The notes under the pieces are model-generated. The model was given only the letters and a program-made list of their open reading frames with translations. It was not told the DNA's origin and did not search any database. Positions 21,529-31,867 of a stretch of 64,000 bases of DNA are shown in pieces. The DNA is from Streptococcus ictaluri 707-05 (GTDB taxonomy: Bacteria > Bacillota > Bacilli > Lactobacillales > Streptococcaceae): positions 26,669 through 90,668 of the forward strand of contig NZ_AEUX02000002.1 in assembly GCF_000188015.2 (NCBI RefSeq). The letters run 5' to 3'. The position numbers and the translations under genes are program-made. The number at the start of each line of letters is the position of its first letter. Position 1 is the stretch's first letter.

Positions 21529-23093
21529 ATGAAAAAGAAAATTCTTTTAATGATTAGTTTAATCGGTGTTTTTTTGCCTGGCAACTTAGCCAAGCTAAAC
21601 AAGTTCTAGCAGAGGGAAAAGTTAAAGTTGTGACAACTTTCTACCCTGTATATGAGTTTACCAAAGGTGTTTTGGGAAATGATGGTGATGTTTCTTTACT
21701 AATGAAAGCAGGAACAGAACCTCACGATTTTGAACCATCAACTAAAGATGTTAAGAAAATCCAAGATGCAGATGCTTTTGTCTATATGGATGACAATATG
21801 GAAACTTGGATTCCTGAACTTAAAAAATCACTGAAATCTAAAAAAGTGACCATTGTTAAAGGGACTGGCAATATGCTTTTAGTCGCTGGAGCAGGACATG
21901 ACCACGATCATGAACATGAAGACGAGCACGACCATGCTGATAAAGGACATGACCATGCTGAACATGGTGAAGAAGCTCACAGTCATGCTTTTGACCCACA
22001 CGTGTGGTTATCACCATATCGTAGTATCACTGTTGTTGAAAATATTCGTGATAGTCTAGCTAAAGCTTATCCTGAAAAAGCAGATAGCATCAAATCAAAT
22101 GCGGCATCATATATCGAAAAGTTAAAAACGCTTGATAAAGAATACAATGACGCTTTGAGCAACGCTAAACAAAAAAGCTTTGTCACACAACACGCAGCCT
22201 TTGGATACATGGCACTGGATTATGGATTGAACCAAATTGCTATTAACGGTGTGACCCCAGATTCAGAACCATCAGCCAAACGTATCGGAGCTCTTTCAAA
22301 ATACGTTAAAAAATATGGTATCAAGTACATTTACTTTGAAGAAAATGCTTCAAGCAAAGTAGCTAAAACATTAGCTAAAGAAGCGGGTGTTAAAACAGCT
22401 GTTTTAAGTCCACTTGAAGGTTTAACTGAAAAAGAAATGAAAGCTGGAGAAGATTATTTCATTGTCATGCGTGAAAACCTTAAAACATTACGTTTAACAA
22501 CAGATGTTGAAGGTAAAGAAATCCTTCCAGAAGAAGATACAACTAAAACAGTTTACAACGGTTATTTCAAAGATAAAGAAGTAAAAGACCGTAAATTATC
22601 TGATTGGTCAGGTGATTGGCAGTCAGTTTACCCTTACTTAGAAGATGGTACTCTTGATCAAGTATGGGATTACAAATCTAAAAAATCTAAAGGTGCCATG
22701 ACTCCTGAAGAATATAAAGATTACTATACAACTGGTTACAAAACAGATGTTAGCCAAATCAAAATCAATGGTAAGAAAAATACAATGACTTTTGTTCGTA
22801 ATGGTGAAAAGAAAACTTACACTTACAAATACGCAGGTAAAGAAATCTTAACCTATCCAAAAGGTAACCGCGGAGTACGTTTCATGTTTGAAGCAAAAGA
22901 AGCAGATGCTGGTGAGTTTAAATACATTCAATTCAGCGACCATGCTATTGCTCCTGAAAAAGCAGAGCATTTCCACTTATACTGGGGTGGAGAAAGTCAA
23001 GAAGCTCTTCATAAAGAATTAGAGCATTGGCCAACTTATTACCATTCTGATTTATCTGGACGACAAGTCGCGCAGGAAATCAATGCTCATTAA
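21529..23093 (+). pseudogene. adcA: Zinc ABC transporter substrate-binding lipoprotein AdcA (ZinT fusion), frameshifted in the signal peptide
   Basis: AdcA captures extracellular zinc for the AdcCB importer. The ORF starts at 21529 (MKKKILLMISLIGVF) but breaks in a run of seven T. With eight T it would read on into GVFFAWQLSQAKQVLAEGKVK and the rest of the protein, in frame from about 21560 to 23093. The mature part has the cluster A-I metal-binding fold with a His-rich loop (21896-21990, HDHDHEHEDEHDH) and a C-terminal ZinT domain with HFHLYWGG. A one-base miscall in the T run is the likeliest cause, so the gene may be functional. Confidence 0.88.
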
Positions 23094-23116
23094 TGAGATA
23101 TAAAAGTCTTAACCAA

Positions 23117-23150
23117 TAAAAAAGAAGAATCATAAGATTCTTCTTTTTTC
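23117..23150 (+). terminator. Terminator after adcA
   Basis: AAAAAAGAAGAATC and GATTCTTCTTTTTT arms around a 5-nt loop. Confidence 0.8.
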
Positions 23151-23323
23151 TCTGCCAGAAAGTTCTATTTCCCAGTCATTAGTTATTAATTGAATCAAAA
23201 TATTTTAATAATCAAATTTTAAGAACATATTTAATTAATGTTATTAAAAAAACATTTGATTTCTTAGGATTTTTGAGATACAATAAGATTACTGATGGCG
23301 AACCATCATAAATTAAAACTAAT

Positions 23324-23343
23324 GGTTAGTTAAACAGCTAACC
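23324..23343 (+). promoter_or_regulatory. Inverted repeat in the leader of the small lipoprotein gene
   Basis: GGTTAG (23324-23329) and CTAACC (23338-23343) are inverted copies around TTAAACAG, 17 bases before the start codon. A possible operator. It does not match the AdcR consensus well. Confidence 0.35.
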
Positions 23344-23360
23344 CAACGGAGGAAAAATAA

Positions 23361-23734
23361 ATGACACCATTTTGTAAAAAACTTGCTCTCTCAGCAATGA
23401 CAGCTATGGCCATGGCAGGGGCTTGCCTAATTCATCTACTCAAACTACTAAAGCAGATGAATTAGATTGGTCAGATTTTGAAAATGAATTTCTCTTGGCT
23501 CCTGAACAGGAAGGTTATACTTCATTGATGAATTATTTAAAAGAAGTCGGTGTAAATGATTTTGATATTGATTTTTACTTACATGCTATTGTTGGTCAAG
23601 ATTTTAATCAATTATTAGAGACTCTAAAAACTAAAACAGCTGATGAGGTTAAGTCACAAGTGGCTACAGAACTTTCCAAAATTTTTACTGAAGCTGGACC
23701 TGTAGACATGATTCGTCCTATCGAAGAAGTGTAA
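23361..23734 (+). pseudogene. Small secreted lipoprotein, frameshifted at the lipobox
   Basis: The start at 23361 (GGAGG upstream) gives MTPFCKKLALSAMTAMAMAGAC, a lipoprotein signal peptide with an AGAC lipobox. The frame then breaks. The next frame continues with PNSSTQTTKADELDWSDFEN and an acidic 100-residue body ending in MIRPIEEV. One more C in the CC pair after the lipobox Cys (near 23425) would join them as ACPNSST. A homopolymer undercall is likely. Function unknown; the position between adcA and type B L31 hints at a zinc or stress context. Confidence 0.65.
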
Positions 23735-23739
23735 ACTTC

Positions 23740-23768
23740 AACCCCCTCTTTTATCCAAAGAGGGGGTT
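23740..23768 (+). terminator. Hairpin after the lipoprotein gene
   Basis: ACCCCCTCTTT and AAAGAGGGGGT form an 11-bp stem. The following T run is poor, so termination may be partial. Confidence 0.6.
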
Positions 23769-23876
23769 ATAGTTTTAATACAGAATGATTCAAGCTTGAT
23801 GCAAATGTTGTATTATAATATACTCTAAGTGGTTATAACAAGTTAGGGGTTTTCATAAAGAAATAAGAGTCGCTCT

Positions 23877-23987
23877 ATGCTATTTAAGGAAAACTGTCAG
23901 CAACCTATTTCGATAGCTGATAAGGCATTTTATGCCAACATTATTTTAGATGAGGAGGCTCACTTCCAACACCTTCCTAAATCGTGA
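23877..23987 (+). other. 36-codon ORF of unknown nature upstream of agaS
   Basis: ATG 23877 opens MLFKENCQQPISIADKAF and ends at TGA 23985-23987 without a strong ribosome site. It may be a leader peptide or a decayed gene fragment. I do not recognise it. Confidence 0.25.
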
Positions 23988-24002
23988 TTAAGGAGAAAAG
24001 CC

Positions 24003-25134
24003 ATGTTTCAAATGACAGAAGAAGAACGAATTGCTTTAGGTGCTCAGATTACGACCAAAGAAATCTTACAACAACCACAAATTTGGTCAGAAACATTTGA
24101 CTTATTTGTCTCACAAGAAGAAGCCTTGGAATCTTTTTTTAAAGAAATAATTGAAAGCGCCAACGGAAATAAAGTTAGAGTTATTTTCACTGGATCTGGA
24201 ACGTCAGAATATGTAGGAAATTCCATTTGTCCTTATTTACAATTGGCAGGTGATCGCCTGCATTTTCGTTTTGAAAGTATTGCTACCACAGATTTAGTAG
24301 CGGCACCGCAGTATTATTTTTTTGATGATGAGCCAACTCTCTTAGTTTCTTTTGCAAGAAGTGGCAACAGTCCAGAGAGTGTTTCATTTAACCATTACTT
24401 GTGCTGAAGAAGGAAACTTGGCTAAATTAGCCAAAAGCAATCCTAATAATTATCTGTTTTTAATGCCTAAGGCCTCTAATGATGCTGGATTTGCCATGAC
24501 TAGTAGTTTTAGTGGCATGTTATTAGCAGCTTTATTGATTTTTGATCAAGAGACGCATCTAGTGGATAAAAAAGCTTATCTAGATCAAATCTGTCAGGCA
24601 GTTGAGCACTTGATTTCTTCTTCAAACCGGCTAGAAAAAATGAGTCAATTGGACATCGAGCGAATTGTTTATTTAGGGTCAGGGCCTTTAGCTGCCCTGA
24701 GTCAAGAAGCTCAATTAAAAATGCTTGAACTAACGGCTGGTCAAATTGTTGCAGTCTTTAACTCTTCAATGGGATTTAGACATGGTCCGAAATCCTTTAT
24801 CAACGAAAAAACCTTAGTTATGGGTTTTCTTAGTCAAAATGCTTACACAAGGCAGTATGATTTAGATATTTTGGAAGAAATTAAGTCAGAAAATATTGCA
24901 GCTCAAATACTTGCTATTGGAATAGAAGGAGAAGAACAGTTTAGTGGTGAATCAATTGTCTTAGCTAACTCCTCTCAACTTCCGGATGCTTACGCTGCCT
25001 AGGCAATGATTTTTGTAGCACAAAGCTTAGCACTCTTTTTGGCGGTTAAGGTTCAGAATTTTCCTGATACCCCTTCTAGAACTGGGACAGTTAACCGAGT
25101 CGTCAAAGGAGTCTCTATACATCCTTATCTATAG
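24003..25134 (+). pseudogene. agaS: AgaS-type SIS-domain sugar isomerase/deaminase, broken
   Basis: AgaS is a SIS-domain enzyme acting on galactosamine/tagatose 6-phosphates. The first part carries VIFTGSGTSEYVG and SFARSGNSPESV. The frame then breaks near 24375-24385, where about 20 expected residues between SPESV and HLTITCAEEGN are missing: a deletion, not a homopolymer slip. The second part continues to DAYAA, meets TAG at 25000-25002, and the same frame goes on with AMIFVAQSLALFLAVK to a final TAG at 25132-25134. A deletion plus a nonsense codon make this a real pseudogene. Confidence 0.8.
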
Positions 25135-25237
25135 AAAGATTTGATAGACTTGCTTGTACTAGACAGCATATCCATTAGATTAAGGGGAAACTTGATACTT
25201 TATCATGATGAAGAGAATTACCCAAAAAAACAAGAGA

Positions 25238-25273
25238 CAAAAAAACCACTGCCAATGAATTGGTAGTGGTTTA
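25238..25273 (-). terminator. Terminator of rpmE2
   Basis: On the leftward strand AAACCACTACCAAT and ATTGGCAGTGGTTT pair and are followed by a T run. Confidence 0.85.
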
Positions 25274-25288
25274 ATGGTAAGATTGCTC

Positions 25289-25549
25289 TTATTTTGCTGC
25301 GTTTTCGTCTTTGAGACCGTATTTTTTGTTGAAACGATCCACACGTCCATCTGCTTGAGTGAACTTTTGACGTCCTGTATAGAATGGGTGAGAATCTGAT
25401 GAAATTTCTACACGAATAAGTGGGTAAGTTTCACCTTCAAACTCAACTGTTTCTTTAGTAGTTTTAGTTGAACCACTAAGGAATTGGTAACCTGTAGTTG
25501 TATCAAGGAAAACAACTGGACGATAATCTGGATGAATGTCTTTTCTCAT
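25289..25549 (-). CDS. rpmE2: Ribosomal protein bL31, type B (zinc-independent)
   Basis: An 86-residue bL31 starting [20 protein letters not shown]. It lacks the CxxC zinc ribbon of the A type, the form often made under zinc limitation. The ATG at 25547-25549 has AAAGGAA upstream. Its nearness to adcA and AdcR-like boxes fits a zinc-economy role, which is inference. Confidence 0.93.
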   Translation of the reverse strand: MRKDIHPDYRPVVFLDTTTGYQFLSGSTKTTKETVEFEGETYPLIRVEISSDSHPFYTGRQKFTQADGRVDRFNKKYGLKDENAAK

Positions 25550-25655
25550 CTTAAAAAAATTCCTTTCTGCCATGACACTTTCTGCATCATAGTTTATTAA
25601 CCACTCTAGTGTAACAAAACTTGTTTCAAATGACAAGCTTTTTTGGCTTAAAAAT

Positions 25656-26594
25656 TTAGGATTCCTGACATAAGTTTATTAACTCTTCATAAATGAGGGC
25701 ATTTTCCTCTAAGCTGGCGGAATTAGCTCCGCTAGCTAATGGATGACCACCGCCATTGTGTGCTTTTGCAATGCCATTAATGACTTTTTCTTTGCTACGC
25801 ATTCGAACACGGTAGCTACCGTCTTCTTGCTCTACAAAGATAGCCCAAGCTTGTACACAATCAATTTTACCAGGAGTGGAAACGATAGCAGAGCTCTCTG
25901 CTAAGGTCACATCAAAAGCTTTCAGTGTTTCTTGACTTAGGAGTACATAAGCAGCTCCAGAATCATCAACTTCTAGATGATCAAACACATAACCTTGGAG
26001 TTTAGCAATTTTAAAAGGGAAAGAATCCATTTGACGGGAAATCGCTGAAAAATCAAAATCAAAGTCTCGTAATTGGCTGGCAATCTTTAAGGTTTTGCTA
26101 GTAGTTGATGGGTATAAAAAGCGACCGGTATCTCCTACTATTCCCGTGTACAAGTATTTAGCAGCCTCTTTAGTCATTGTCAAACCTAAAGAAAATGCAA
26201 AATCTGCAATAATTTCACTCGCACTTGAAGCACTGGTATCTACATAAGAAAGATCTCCATAAACATCCTCATCCGGATGATGATCAATCTTAATGAGACA
26301 ATCACCGTCTAGATAACGCTGATCATCAATGCGAGGACGATTGGCTGTATCTGTGATAATGACCAAAGCTCCCTTATAATCTTGATCGCTAACTTGGTCC
26401 ATCTGACTAATCCACAGTAAACTAGGCTCATCAAAACCTGTCATTAAAACCTTTTTATGAGGAAAATGACTGGCAATAATTTTTTTGAGACCAGCTTGAC
26501 TGCCTAAGGCATCTGGGTCTGGGTTTTGGTGTCGATGGATAATGATTCTATCATAATCTTTGATTTTTTGGAGAATATCTTGAAAGCTTGTCAT
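25656..26594 (-). CDS. DHH/DHHA1 phosphoesterase (NrnA-like nanoRNase/pAp phosphatase)
   Basis: A 312-residue protein with [14 protein letters not shown] (the HxxPDxDA motif), DTANRPR, KIDHHPD (DHH motif) and a C-terminal DHHA1 domain with [10 protein letters not shown]. NrnA-type enzymes degrade short RNAs and pAp; some members hydrolyse cyclic di-AMP products. It is followed leftward by rpmE2 and preceded by the GNAT gene ten bases away. Confidence 0.9.
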   Translation of the reverse strand: MTSFQDILQKIKDYDRIIIHRHQNPDPDALGSQAGLKKIIASHFPHKKVLMTGFDEPSLLWISQMDQVSDQDYKGALVIITDTANRPRIDDQRYLDGDCLIKIDHHPDEDVYGDLSYVDTSASSASEIIADFAFSLGLTMTKEAAKYLYTGIVGDTGRFLYPSTTSKTLKIASQLRDFDFDFSAISRQMDSFPFKIAKLQGYVFDHLEVDDSGAAYVLLSQETLKAFDVTLAESSAIVSTPGKIDCVQAWAIFVEQEDGSYRVRMRSKEKVINGIAKAHNGGGHPLASGANSASLEENALIYEELINLCQES

Positions 26595-26603
26595 AGTGGT
26601 CCT

Positions 26604-27035
26604 TTACTCTTTAAACATATCAATGTGAGGGATGTCATCTTCTAGGTAAACTTCTGAAGTGGCTTGAAAACCAAAGAAAGTGTAGAAATCTTGCAAATAG
26701 GCTTGAGCCTGAGCATAAACGGGAAGGTTTGGAAACTTTTCATGACAAATCTTCAAAGCTGTTGAGACCAAATGGCGTCCTAAACCAGCTTGTCTGGCAT
26801 CTTGTCGAACAAGGACCCGTCCAAGTTTAACTTGGTCTTCTTCAACAATCAAACGACAGTAAGCCATAACATTACCTTTGTCATCTTTTTGAAACAAATG
26901 CAAGGCTTTTAAGTCTAAATCATCGATATCTGGATAGGGGCAGTTTTGTTCAACGACAAAGACGGCAATTCGCTCTTTATAGATAGAAAAGAGTTCTTCA
27001 GTTGTCAAAGTATCAAAGCTTTTTATTGTCCACAT
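26604..27035 (-). CDS. GNAT-family N-acetyltransferase (ElaA-like)
   Basis: A 143-residue ElaA-type acetyltransferase with FVVEQNCPYPDIDDLD and the acetyl-CoA loop VRQDARQAGLGRHLV. The start MWTIKSFDTL is chosen on family N-termini and an AGAAGGGA ribosome site. It is transcribed with the DHH gene. Substrate unknown. Confidence 0.85.
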   Translation of the reverse strand: MWTIKSFDTLTTEELFSIYKERIAVFVVEQNCPYPDIDDLDLKALHLFQKDDKGNVMAYCRLIVEEDQVKLGRVLVRQDARQAGLGRHLVSTALKICHEKFPNLPVYAQAQAYLQDFYTFFGFQATSEVYLEDDIPHIDMFKE

Positions 27036-27101
27036 AGTAGTTACATTCCCTTCTAGTTTTATAAGCTTATCATAGCACAAAGAGGCTAGAAACTAAGTGC
27101 C

Positions 27102-27881
27102 TTATGTAATATCTTGGTATTTAGCTACTAAGCCACGTTTGACTGCAGGGCGCTTAGAAATCTTATTAGCCCAAGCTTGTAAATGAGAGTATTTGTGTAC
27201 TTATAAAAAGTGACCAGCATTTTCCCAGAGTTTATCTTGAGCTAAGCGACCATACCAAGACCAAATAGCAATATCAGCGATTGTATACTCATCACCAGCA
27301 ATATAAGCTTTGTGGCTAAGTTCTTTATCTAAAAGATCAAGTTGACGTTTGGCTTCCATAGCAAAGCGGTCAATTGGGTATTCTAATTTTTCGGGAGCAT
27401 AATGGAAAAAATGCCCAAATCCTCCACCTAAAAAAGGAGCTGCCCCGGTTTGCCAAAATAGCCAATTAAGGACTTCTGTACGCTTTTGTGGGTCCAAAGG
27501 AAGCAGTGCCTGATGTTTCTCAGCCAAGTAAAGGAGGATATTAGCTGATTCAAAGACACGAATGGGTTCTTTCCCTGATAAATCAAGCATAGCAGGGATT
27601 TTAGAATTGGGATTAATTGAAACAAAATCACTACCAAACTGTTGTCCCTGACCGATCGAAATACGGTAAAGGTCATAGTCTATCTTGTCGATACCAAGTT
27701 CTTTTAGCTCTTCAAACATAATAGCTACTTTAATACCATTTGGAGTAGCAAGTGAGTATACTTGATAAGGATGATTTCCTCTAGGCAAAACTTGTTCAAA
27801 GCGACTACCAGCTTGATCAGAATTTAGGCCAGGCATTTGCCTATGATTTTCCCAAATTTCAGGAATATGATAAGTTGACAT
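27102..27881 (-). pseudogene. YghU-like glutathione S-transferase, truncated by a nonsense codon
   Basis: The protein starts MSTYHIPEIWENHRQMPGLN and has the thioredoxin-like and helical GST domains of the YghU/YfcG group (disulfide reductases). The reading stops at TAA 27201-27203 after GHFL, but the same frame continues with VHKYSHLQAWANKISKRPAV to TAA at 27102-27104. The last ~33 residues are therefore cut off by a single nonsense change. The truncated 226-residue product may still fold. Confidence 0.75.
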
Positions 27882-28134
27882 GATAAAAACTCCTGTTCGT
27901 TTTTTTCTTATTGTCATCATATCAAATGTCAGACTAAAGCACAAAAAAATACTATTGTTCTTAACTTTTGGAGGAATGTTCGGTAAAAAGTGAATTGATA
28001 TTAAAAATAGCAGACAAATCAGAAATAGTTTATGCTAAAAAGATGATATTAAAGCCTTTTATAAGAGATAAAGTGCTTGATTTTTTATATGATTTTGTTA
28101 TGCTAGATAAAATATATTTGTAAGGAGATTGGTT

Positions 28135-29161
28135 GTGAACAACAATAAGTTTCAGGCGCTAGCAAGAACAGAGCTCCACTGTCATTTGGATGGCTCTTTA
28201 TCATTACCTATTATTCGAGAGTTAGCCGCATTAGCTCAAGTGACGATTCCAAAATCTGATGCTGATTTAAAACAATGTGTAACAGCTCCTGAAAGTTGTG
28301 AGTCTTTAATGGACTATTTAAAGACATTTGAATTTATTAGACCACTCTTACAAACCCCTGAGGCTTTAAAATTAGCAACCTACGATGTAGTGAGGCAAGC
28401 AGCGCTTGAAAATGTTATTTATATGGAAATTCGATTTGCTCCTGAGCTTTCTATGGATAAGGGATTAACAGCTAATCAAGTCGTTGAAGCTGTTTTAGAG
28501 GGAATGGCAGAAGCAGAAAAAGATTTTAATATTATGGTAAGGGCTATTGTATGTGGTCTTCGTCAGTCACCTCTTTCTTTGACTGAATCCATTTTTAATG
28601 ATGTCTTAGAGTGGGCTCAAAAAGGACTGGTTGGTTTTGATTTTGCCGGAAATGAGCTTGATTTTCCTCCTATATTATTAGAAAAACTTATGAAAGAAAC
28701 TAGCCAAAAAGGATTTCCTTTTACGCTTCATGCAGGTGAGTGCGGTTGTCCTAATTATATCTCCCAAGCTATTGCAGCTGGAGCTAAACGTCTAGGGCAT
28801 GCAACAGCGATATGCCACGAAACAGAACTTATTGACCAATTAGTATCTCATCAGATCACAGCATAGCTATGTCTAACCAGTAATTTACAGACCAAAGCAG
28901 CAAAAAGCATTAATGATTTTCCCTATCTGCCTTTGAAAGCAGCAGGAGGCAAGCATTAGTATCAATACGGATAATCGAACAGTATCAGATACCACATTAA
29001 CGAAAGAGTACCAACTCTTCGCTCACCATTTCAATTGTCAAGCGTCTGACTTCTACAAACACAATCAATCAGCTATTTATGCTAGTTTTACTAATCCTGA
29101 CGAAAAAGACTACCTCTTGAAAAGATTGCAAAAATCTTATAATAGACACCAGAAGAATTAG
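28135..29161 (+). pseudogene. add: Adenosine deaminase, inactivated
   Basis: GTG 28135 with AAGGAG seven bases upstream opens [21 protein letters not shown], including the zinc-binding HxH. TLHAGECG and LGHATAIC also match adenosine deaminase. TAG at 28864-28866 interrupts the frame (ITA-stop-LCLTSN), and further on a one-base insertion near 28958 shifts the frame before [15 protein letters not shown]. The remainder runs to TAG 29159-29161. Two independent lesions, neither in a homopolymer, argue for a true pseudogene. Confidence 0.82.
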
Positions 29162-29220
29162 TGCTTTTCCTATCAACTTATGATAAAATAGAAGTAGTTT
29201 AGTTATTTTGGGAGGAAATT

Positions 29221-29670
29221 ATGGCATTAGCAAAAATCGTTTATGCCAGTATGACAGGAAATACTGAAGAAATTGCTGATATTGTAGCAAGTAAATTACA
29301 AGAGTTAGGATACGACGTTGAAATTGACGAGTGTACCTCTGTTGAAGCTTCAGAATTCGAAGATGCTGATATGGCTATTGTAGCCACTTATACTTATGGA
29401 GATGGCGATTTGCCTGATGAAATTGTAGACTTCTATGAAGACTTGCAAGATTTAGATCTATCTGGCAAGATTTATGGTGTCGTGGGTTCTGGCGATACGT
29501 TTTATGATTATTTCTGCAAATCGGTTGATGAATTTGAAGAGCAATTTGCTTTGACTGGAGCCACTAAAGGTGCAGATTCTGTTAAAGTTGATTTAGCAGC
29601 AGAAGATGAAGATATTAAACATTTAGAAGCTTTTGCAGAAAAGATGTCACAAGCTTTAGAGACTATCTAA
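29221..29670 (+). CDS. Flavodoxin
   Basis: A 149-residue FMN electron carrier. YASMTGNTEEIAD is the phosphate-binding loop, and TYTYGDGDLPDE and VGSGDTFYDYFC supply the 50s and 90s isoalloxazine loops. The C-terminus is acidic. GGAGG lies eight bases upstream. It may feed chorismate- or radical-SAM-linked redox steps, which is inference. Confidence 0.92.
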   Translation: MALAKIVYASMTGNTEEIADIVASKLQELGYDVEIDECTSVEASEFEDADMAIVATYTYGDGDLPDEIVDFYEDLQDLDLSGKIYGVVGSGDTFYDYFCKSVDEFEEQFALTGATKGADSVKVDLAAEDEDIKHLEAFAEKMSQALETI

Positions 29671-29697
29671 GTTAGCTGGTCTTGAATTTGTGCTTAA

Positions 29698-29726
29698 GAT
29701 GTCAGGCCTAGGACCTGGCATTTTTT
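29698..29726 (+). terminator. Terminator after flavodoxin
   Basis: ATGTCAGG and CCTGGCAT arms around a short loop followed by T6. Confidence 0.75.
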
Positions 29727-29778
29727 GGATTTTAGAAGGACTTGAACCGATTATTAATAATAGACAAGGAAAAGCGTG

Positions 29779-30072
29779 ATGAGACTGAATGAAATTCGCC
29801 AAGACATCAATGAGATTGACCGTCAGTTGATAGAACTTTTAGAAGCAAGAATGTCCTTAGTTAATCAAGTGACACACTATAAACTCGAAAATCAAATGCC
29901 AGTACTTGATCAATCACGAGAAGAAGTCATTTTACAAACGGTGTCAGCTAAGGTAGCAGATAAAGCCTTTGAACCAGCCATCACAAGAACCTTTCAAACC
30001 ATTCTAGAAATGTCTAGACAATTTCAAAAAAGTCGATTGGAAGAGGAGGCTAGTGATGCTAAGCCCTATTAA
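29779..30072 (+). CDS. Chorismate mutase (AroQ type)
   Basis: A 97-residue all-helical AroQ chorismate mutase domain: RLNEIRQDINEIDRQLIELL, VNQVTHYK and the conserved ARM motif. It converts chorismate to prephenate for Phe/Tyr synthesis. The C-terminus overlaps the start of the CLC gene by 17 bases, so the two are translated together. GTG 29776 is an alternative start. Confidence 0.88.
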   Translation: MRLNEIRQDINEIDRQLIELLEARMSLVNQVTHYKLENQMPVLDQSREEVILQTVSAKVADKAFEPAITRTFQTILEMSRQFQKSRLEEEASDAKPY

Positions 30073-31282
30073 AACTCTTAAAGAGATAAGTTTTCAAGAC
30101 AAAGTCTTATTAGCTTTTTTGGCACTTCCGATTGGTCTAGTTATAGGTGCTATCGATTTTATGTTTGGTCAAGGTTTGCTTGACTTATCTGCTTATCGAG
30201 ACAATCATGTCACCTACTTGCTACCTTTTTTGCCCTTGGCTGGTCTGATCATTACTTTTCTTTATCAAAGATTTGGAAAAGAGGCCGCTAAAGGTATGGG
30301 CCTTGTTTTTGATGTTGGCCATGGTAAAAAAAAGCGTATTCCATTAATTCTTATTCCTCTCATTATTGTGACAACCTGGTTGACACACTTGTTTGGAGCA
30401 AGTGCCGGTCGCGAAGGCGTAGCTGTTCAAATTGGAGCTACTGTATCACATTATGTCAAACGGTTTACTGGGCTCAAAGAGCATTCACACACTTTTTTAG
30501 TGATGGGGATGGCCGCTGGTTTTGCAGGACTTTTTCAGACTCCAATGACAGGGGTTGTCTTTGCTTTAGAGGTGCTATTATTAGGACAATTGAGCTATTC
30601 AGCACTTGTTCCATCTCTTATTGCCGCTTATACGGCTTCGTGGACTTCTCATGCTTTAGGGTTGGAAAAATTTTCTGTGACTTTAGGGACTCAGTTAAGC
30701 CTAAACCTAATAAGCTTTGTCAAATTAATTATTTTAGGTATTCTCTTTGGAATTGTGGGAAATGCCTTTGCCTACTTCCTGTCTAAAGTCAAAGCTGGGT
30801 TAACTGAAAAGTTCTCCAATCCCTATCAGCGTATTTTTGTTATCAGTTTGATACTTTCTTTAGCTTTATTGCTATCTTATCAGGGACGTTATAGTGGCCT
30901 AGGGACTAACTTAATTCATCAAGCATTTAGTCAAGGGGATATCTATGCCTATGACTGGGTATTGAAGCTTATGTTTACCGTTTTGACATTATCCGCAGGA
31001 TTTCAAGGTGGGGAGGTAACGCCACTCTTTTCTATAGGAGTCTCTTTTGGTTTTATCCTGGCACCTTTAGTAGGATTGCCTTCCTCTTTAGTCGCTGCTC
31101 TTGGCTATGCGAGTGTTTTTGGAAGTGCTACAAATACCTTCTTAGCTCCAATTTTTATTGGATTAGAAGTTTTTGGGCCTCAGAATAGTTTTGCTTTTTT
31201 CATTGTATCTGCTATAGCTTATAGGGTTAGTCGAAAGCACTCTATTTATAGTAATCAACAATTCTTGTCGCTTCGCTTCTAG
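30056..31282 (+). CDS. CLC-family anion channel/transporter
   Basis: A 408-residue CLC protein with about ten membrane segments. The gating-glutamate motif is GASAGREGVAVQIGA, where the usual GREGP is GREGV, and GFAGLFQTPMTGVVFALE follows. This variant resembles the fluoride/proton CLC-F branch, so fluoride export is a possible role instead of chloride. Family membership is firm; the ion is not. GAGGAGG six bases upstream supports ATG 30056. Confidence 0.87.
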   Translation: MLSPIKTLKEISFQDKVLLAFLALPIGLVIGAIDFMFGQGLLDLSAYRDNHVTYLLPFLPLAGLIITFLYQRFGKEAAKGMGLVFDVGHGKKKRIPLILIPLIIVTTWLTHLFGASAGREGVAVQIGATVSHYVKRFTGLKEHSHTFLVMGMAAGFAGLFQTPMTGVVFALEVLLLGQLSYSALVPSLIAAYTASWTSHALGLEKFSVTLGTQLSLNLISFVKLIILGILFGIVGNAFAYFLSKVKAGLTEKFSNPYQRIFVISLILSLALLLSYQGRYSGLGTNLIHQAFSQGDIYAYDWVLKLMFTVLTLSAGFQGGEVTPLFSIGVSFGFILAPLVGLPSSLVAALGYASVFGSATNTFLAPIFIGLEVFGPQNSFAFFIVSAIAYRVSRKHSIYSNQQFLSLRF

Positions 31283-31315
31283 AGGATAGGTACTACTACA
31301 AAGAAAGAAATGGTT

Positions 31316-31819
31316 ATGACAGAAAAATACTCAAATAGTAAGAAACAAATGATTGATCAATCCTTTAAAATAGGTTTGATTTCAAAGATGTTAGTAGCAG
31401 TTGGAGAAGCAATTGCTGGTTTATTGTTGTGCTTCTTCAAAAGTTCAACACTTCAATATGCTATTTTAATCCTAACATCAGGGCAATTAGAAAAAAATCC
31501 CCATCACTTTTTGGCTAGTCATCTAATTCAACTAGGGAACATGATAACAATTGAAAGTCAAAAAGCGGCAGCTTTCTATTTGTTAAGTCATGGAGCGGTA
31601 AAATTGTTTGCGCTGATCTTGCTTTGGCGAAAGCAGTTGTGGGCCTATCCTTTATCTATACTAATATTTATCGCTTTTATTATCTATCAATTTAGGTTAT
31701 TTATCAGTAATGGTAATTGGGCTCTAATCTTTATTTCTCTTGTTGATGTGGTGATGATTATTTTAACGTGGATAGAATATCAAAGCATGAGCGCCAAAAG
31801 GAAATCTTCAGGCTTATAA
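31316..31819 (+). CDS. Small membrane protein of the DUF2127 type
   Basis: A 167-residue protein with four membrane segments and a conserved HGAVKLFAL stretch, as in DUF2127 proteins. The start at 31316 has AAGAAAG eight bases upstream; ATG 31310 is also possible. It follows the CLC gene by 33 bases and may share its transcript. Function unknown. Confidence 0.7.
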   Translation: MTEKYSNSKKQMIDQSFKIGLISKMLVAVGEAIAGLLLCFFKSSTLQYAILILTSGQLEKNPHHFLASHLIQLGNMITIESQKAAAFYLLSHGAVKLFALILLWRKQLWAYPLSILIFIAFIIYQFRLFISNGNWALIFISLVDVVMIILTWIEYQSMSAKRKSSGL

Positions 31820-31834
31820 TTTATAAGATTTGGC

Positions 31835-31863
31835 TTTACAAGTGATTTTTATTATGATAGAAT
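31835..31863 (+). promoter_or_regulatory. Promoter of rplS
   Basis: TTTACA (31835-31840), a 17-nt spacer and TAGAAT (31858-31863). Confidence 0.65.
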
Positions 31864-31867
31864 GAAT

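Noticed and set aside
21896..21990. His-rich stretch in adcA as a sequence repeat or error
   Set aside because: A His/Asp/Glu-rich loop is normal in streptococcal AdcA and stays in frame.
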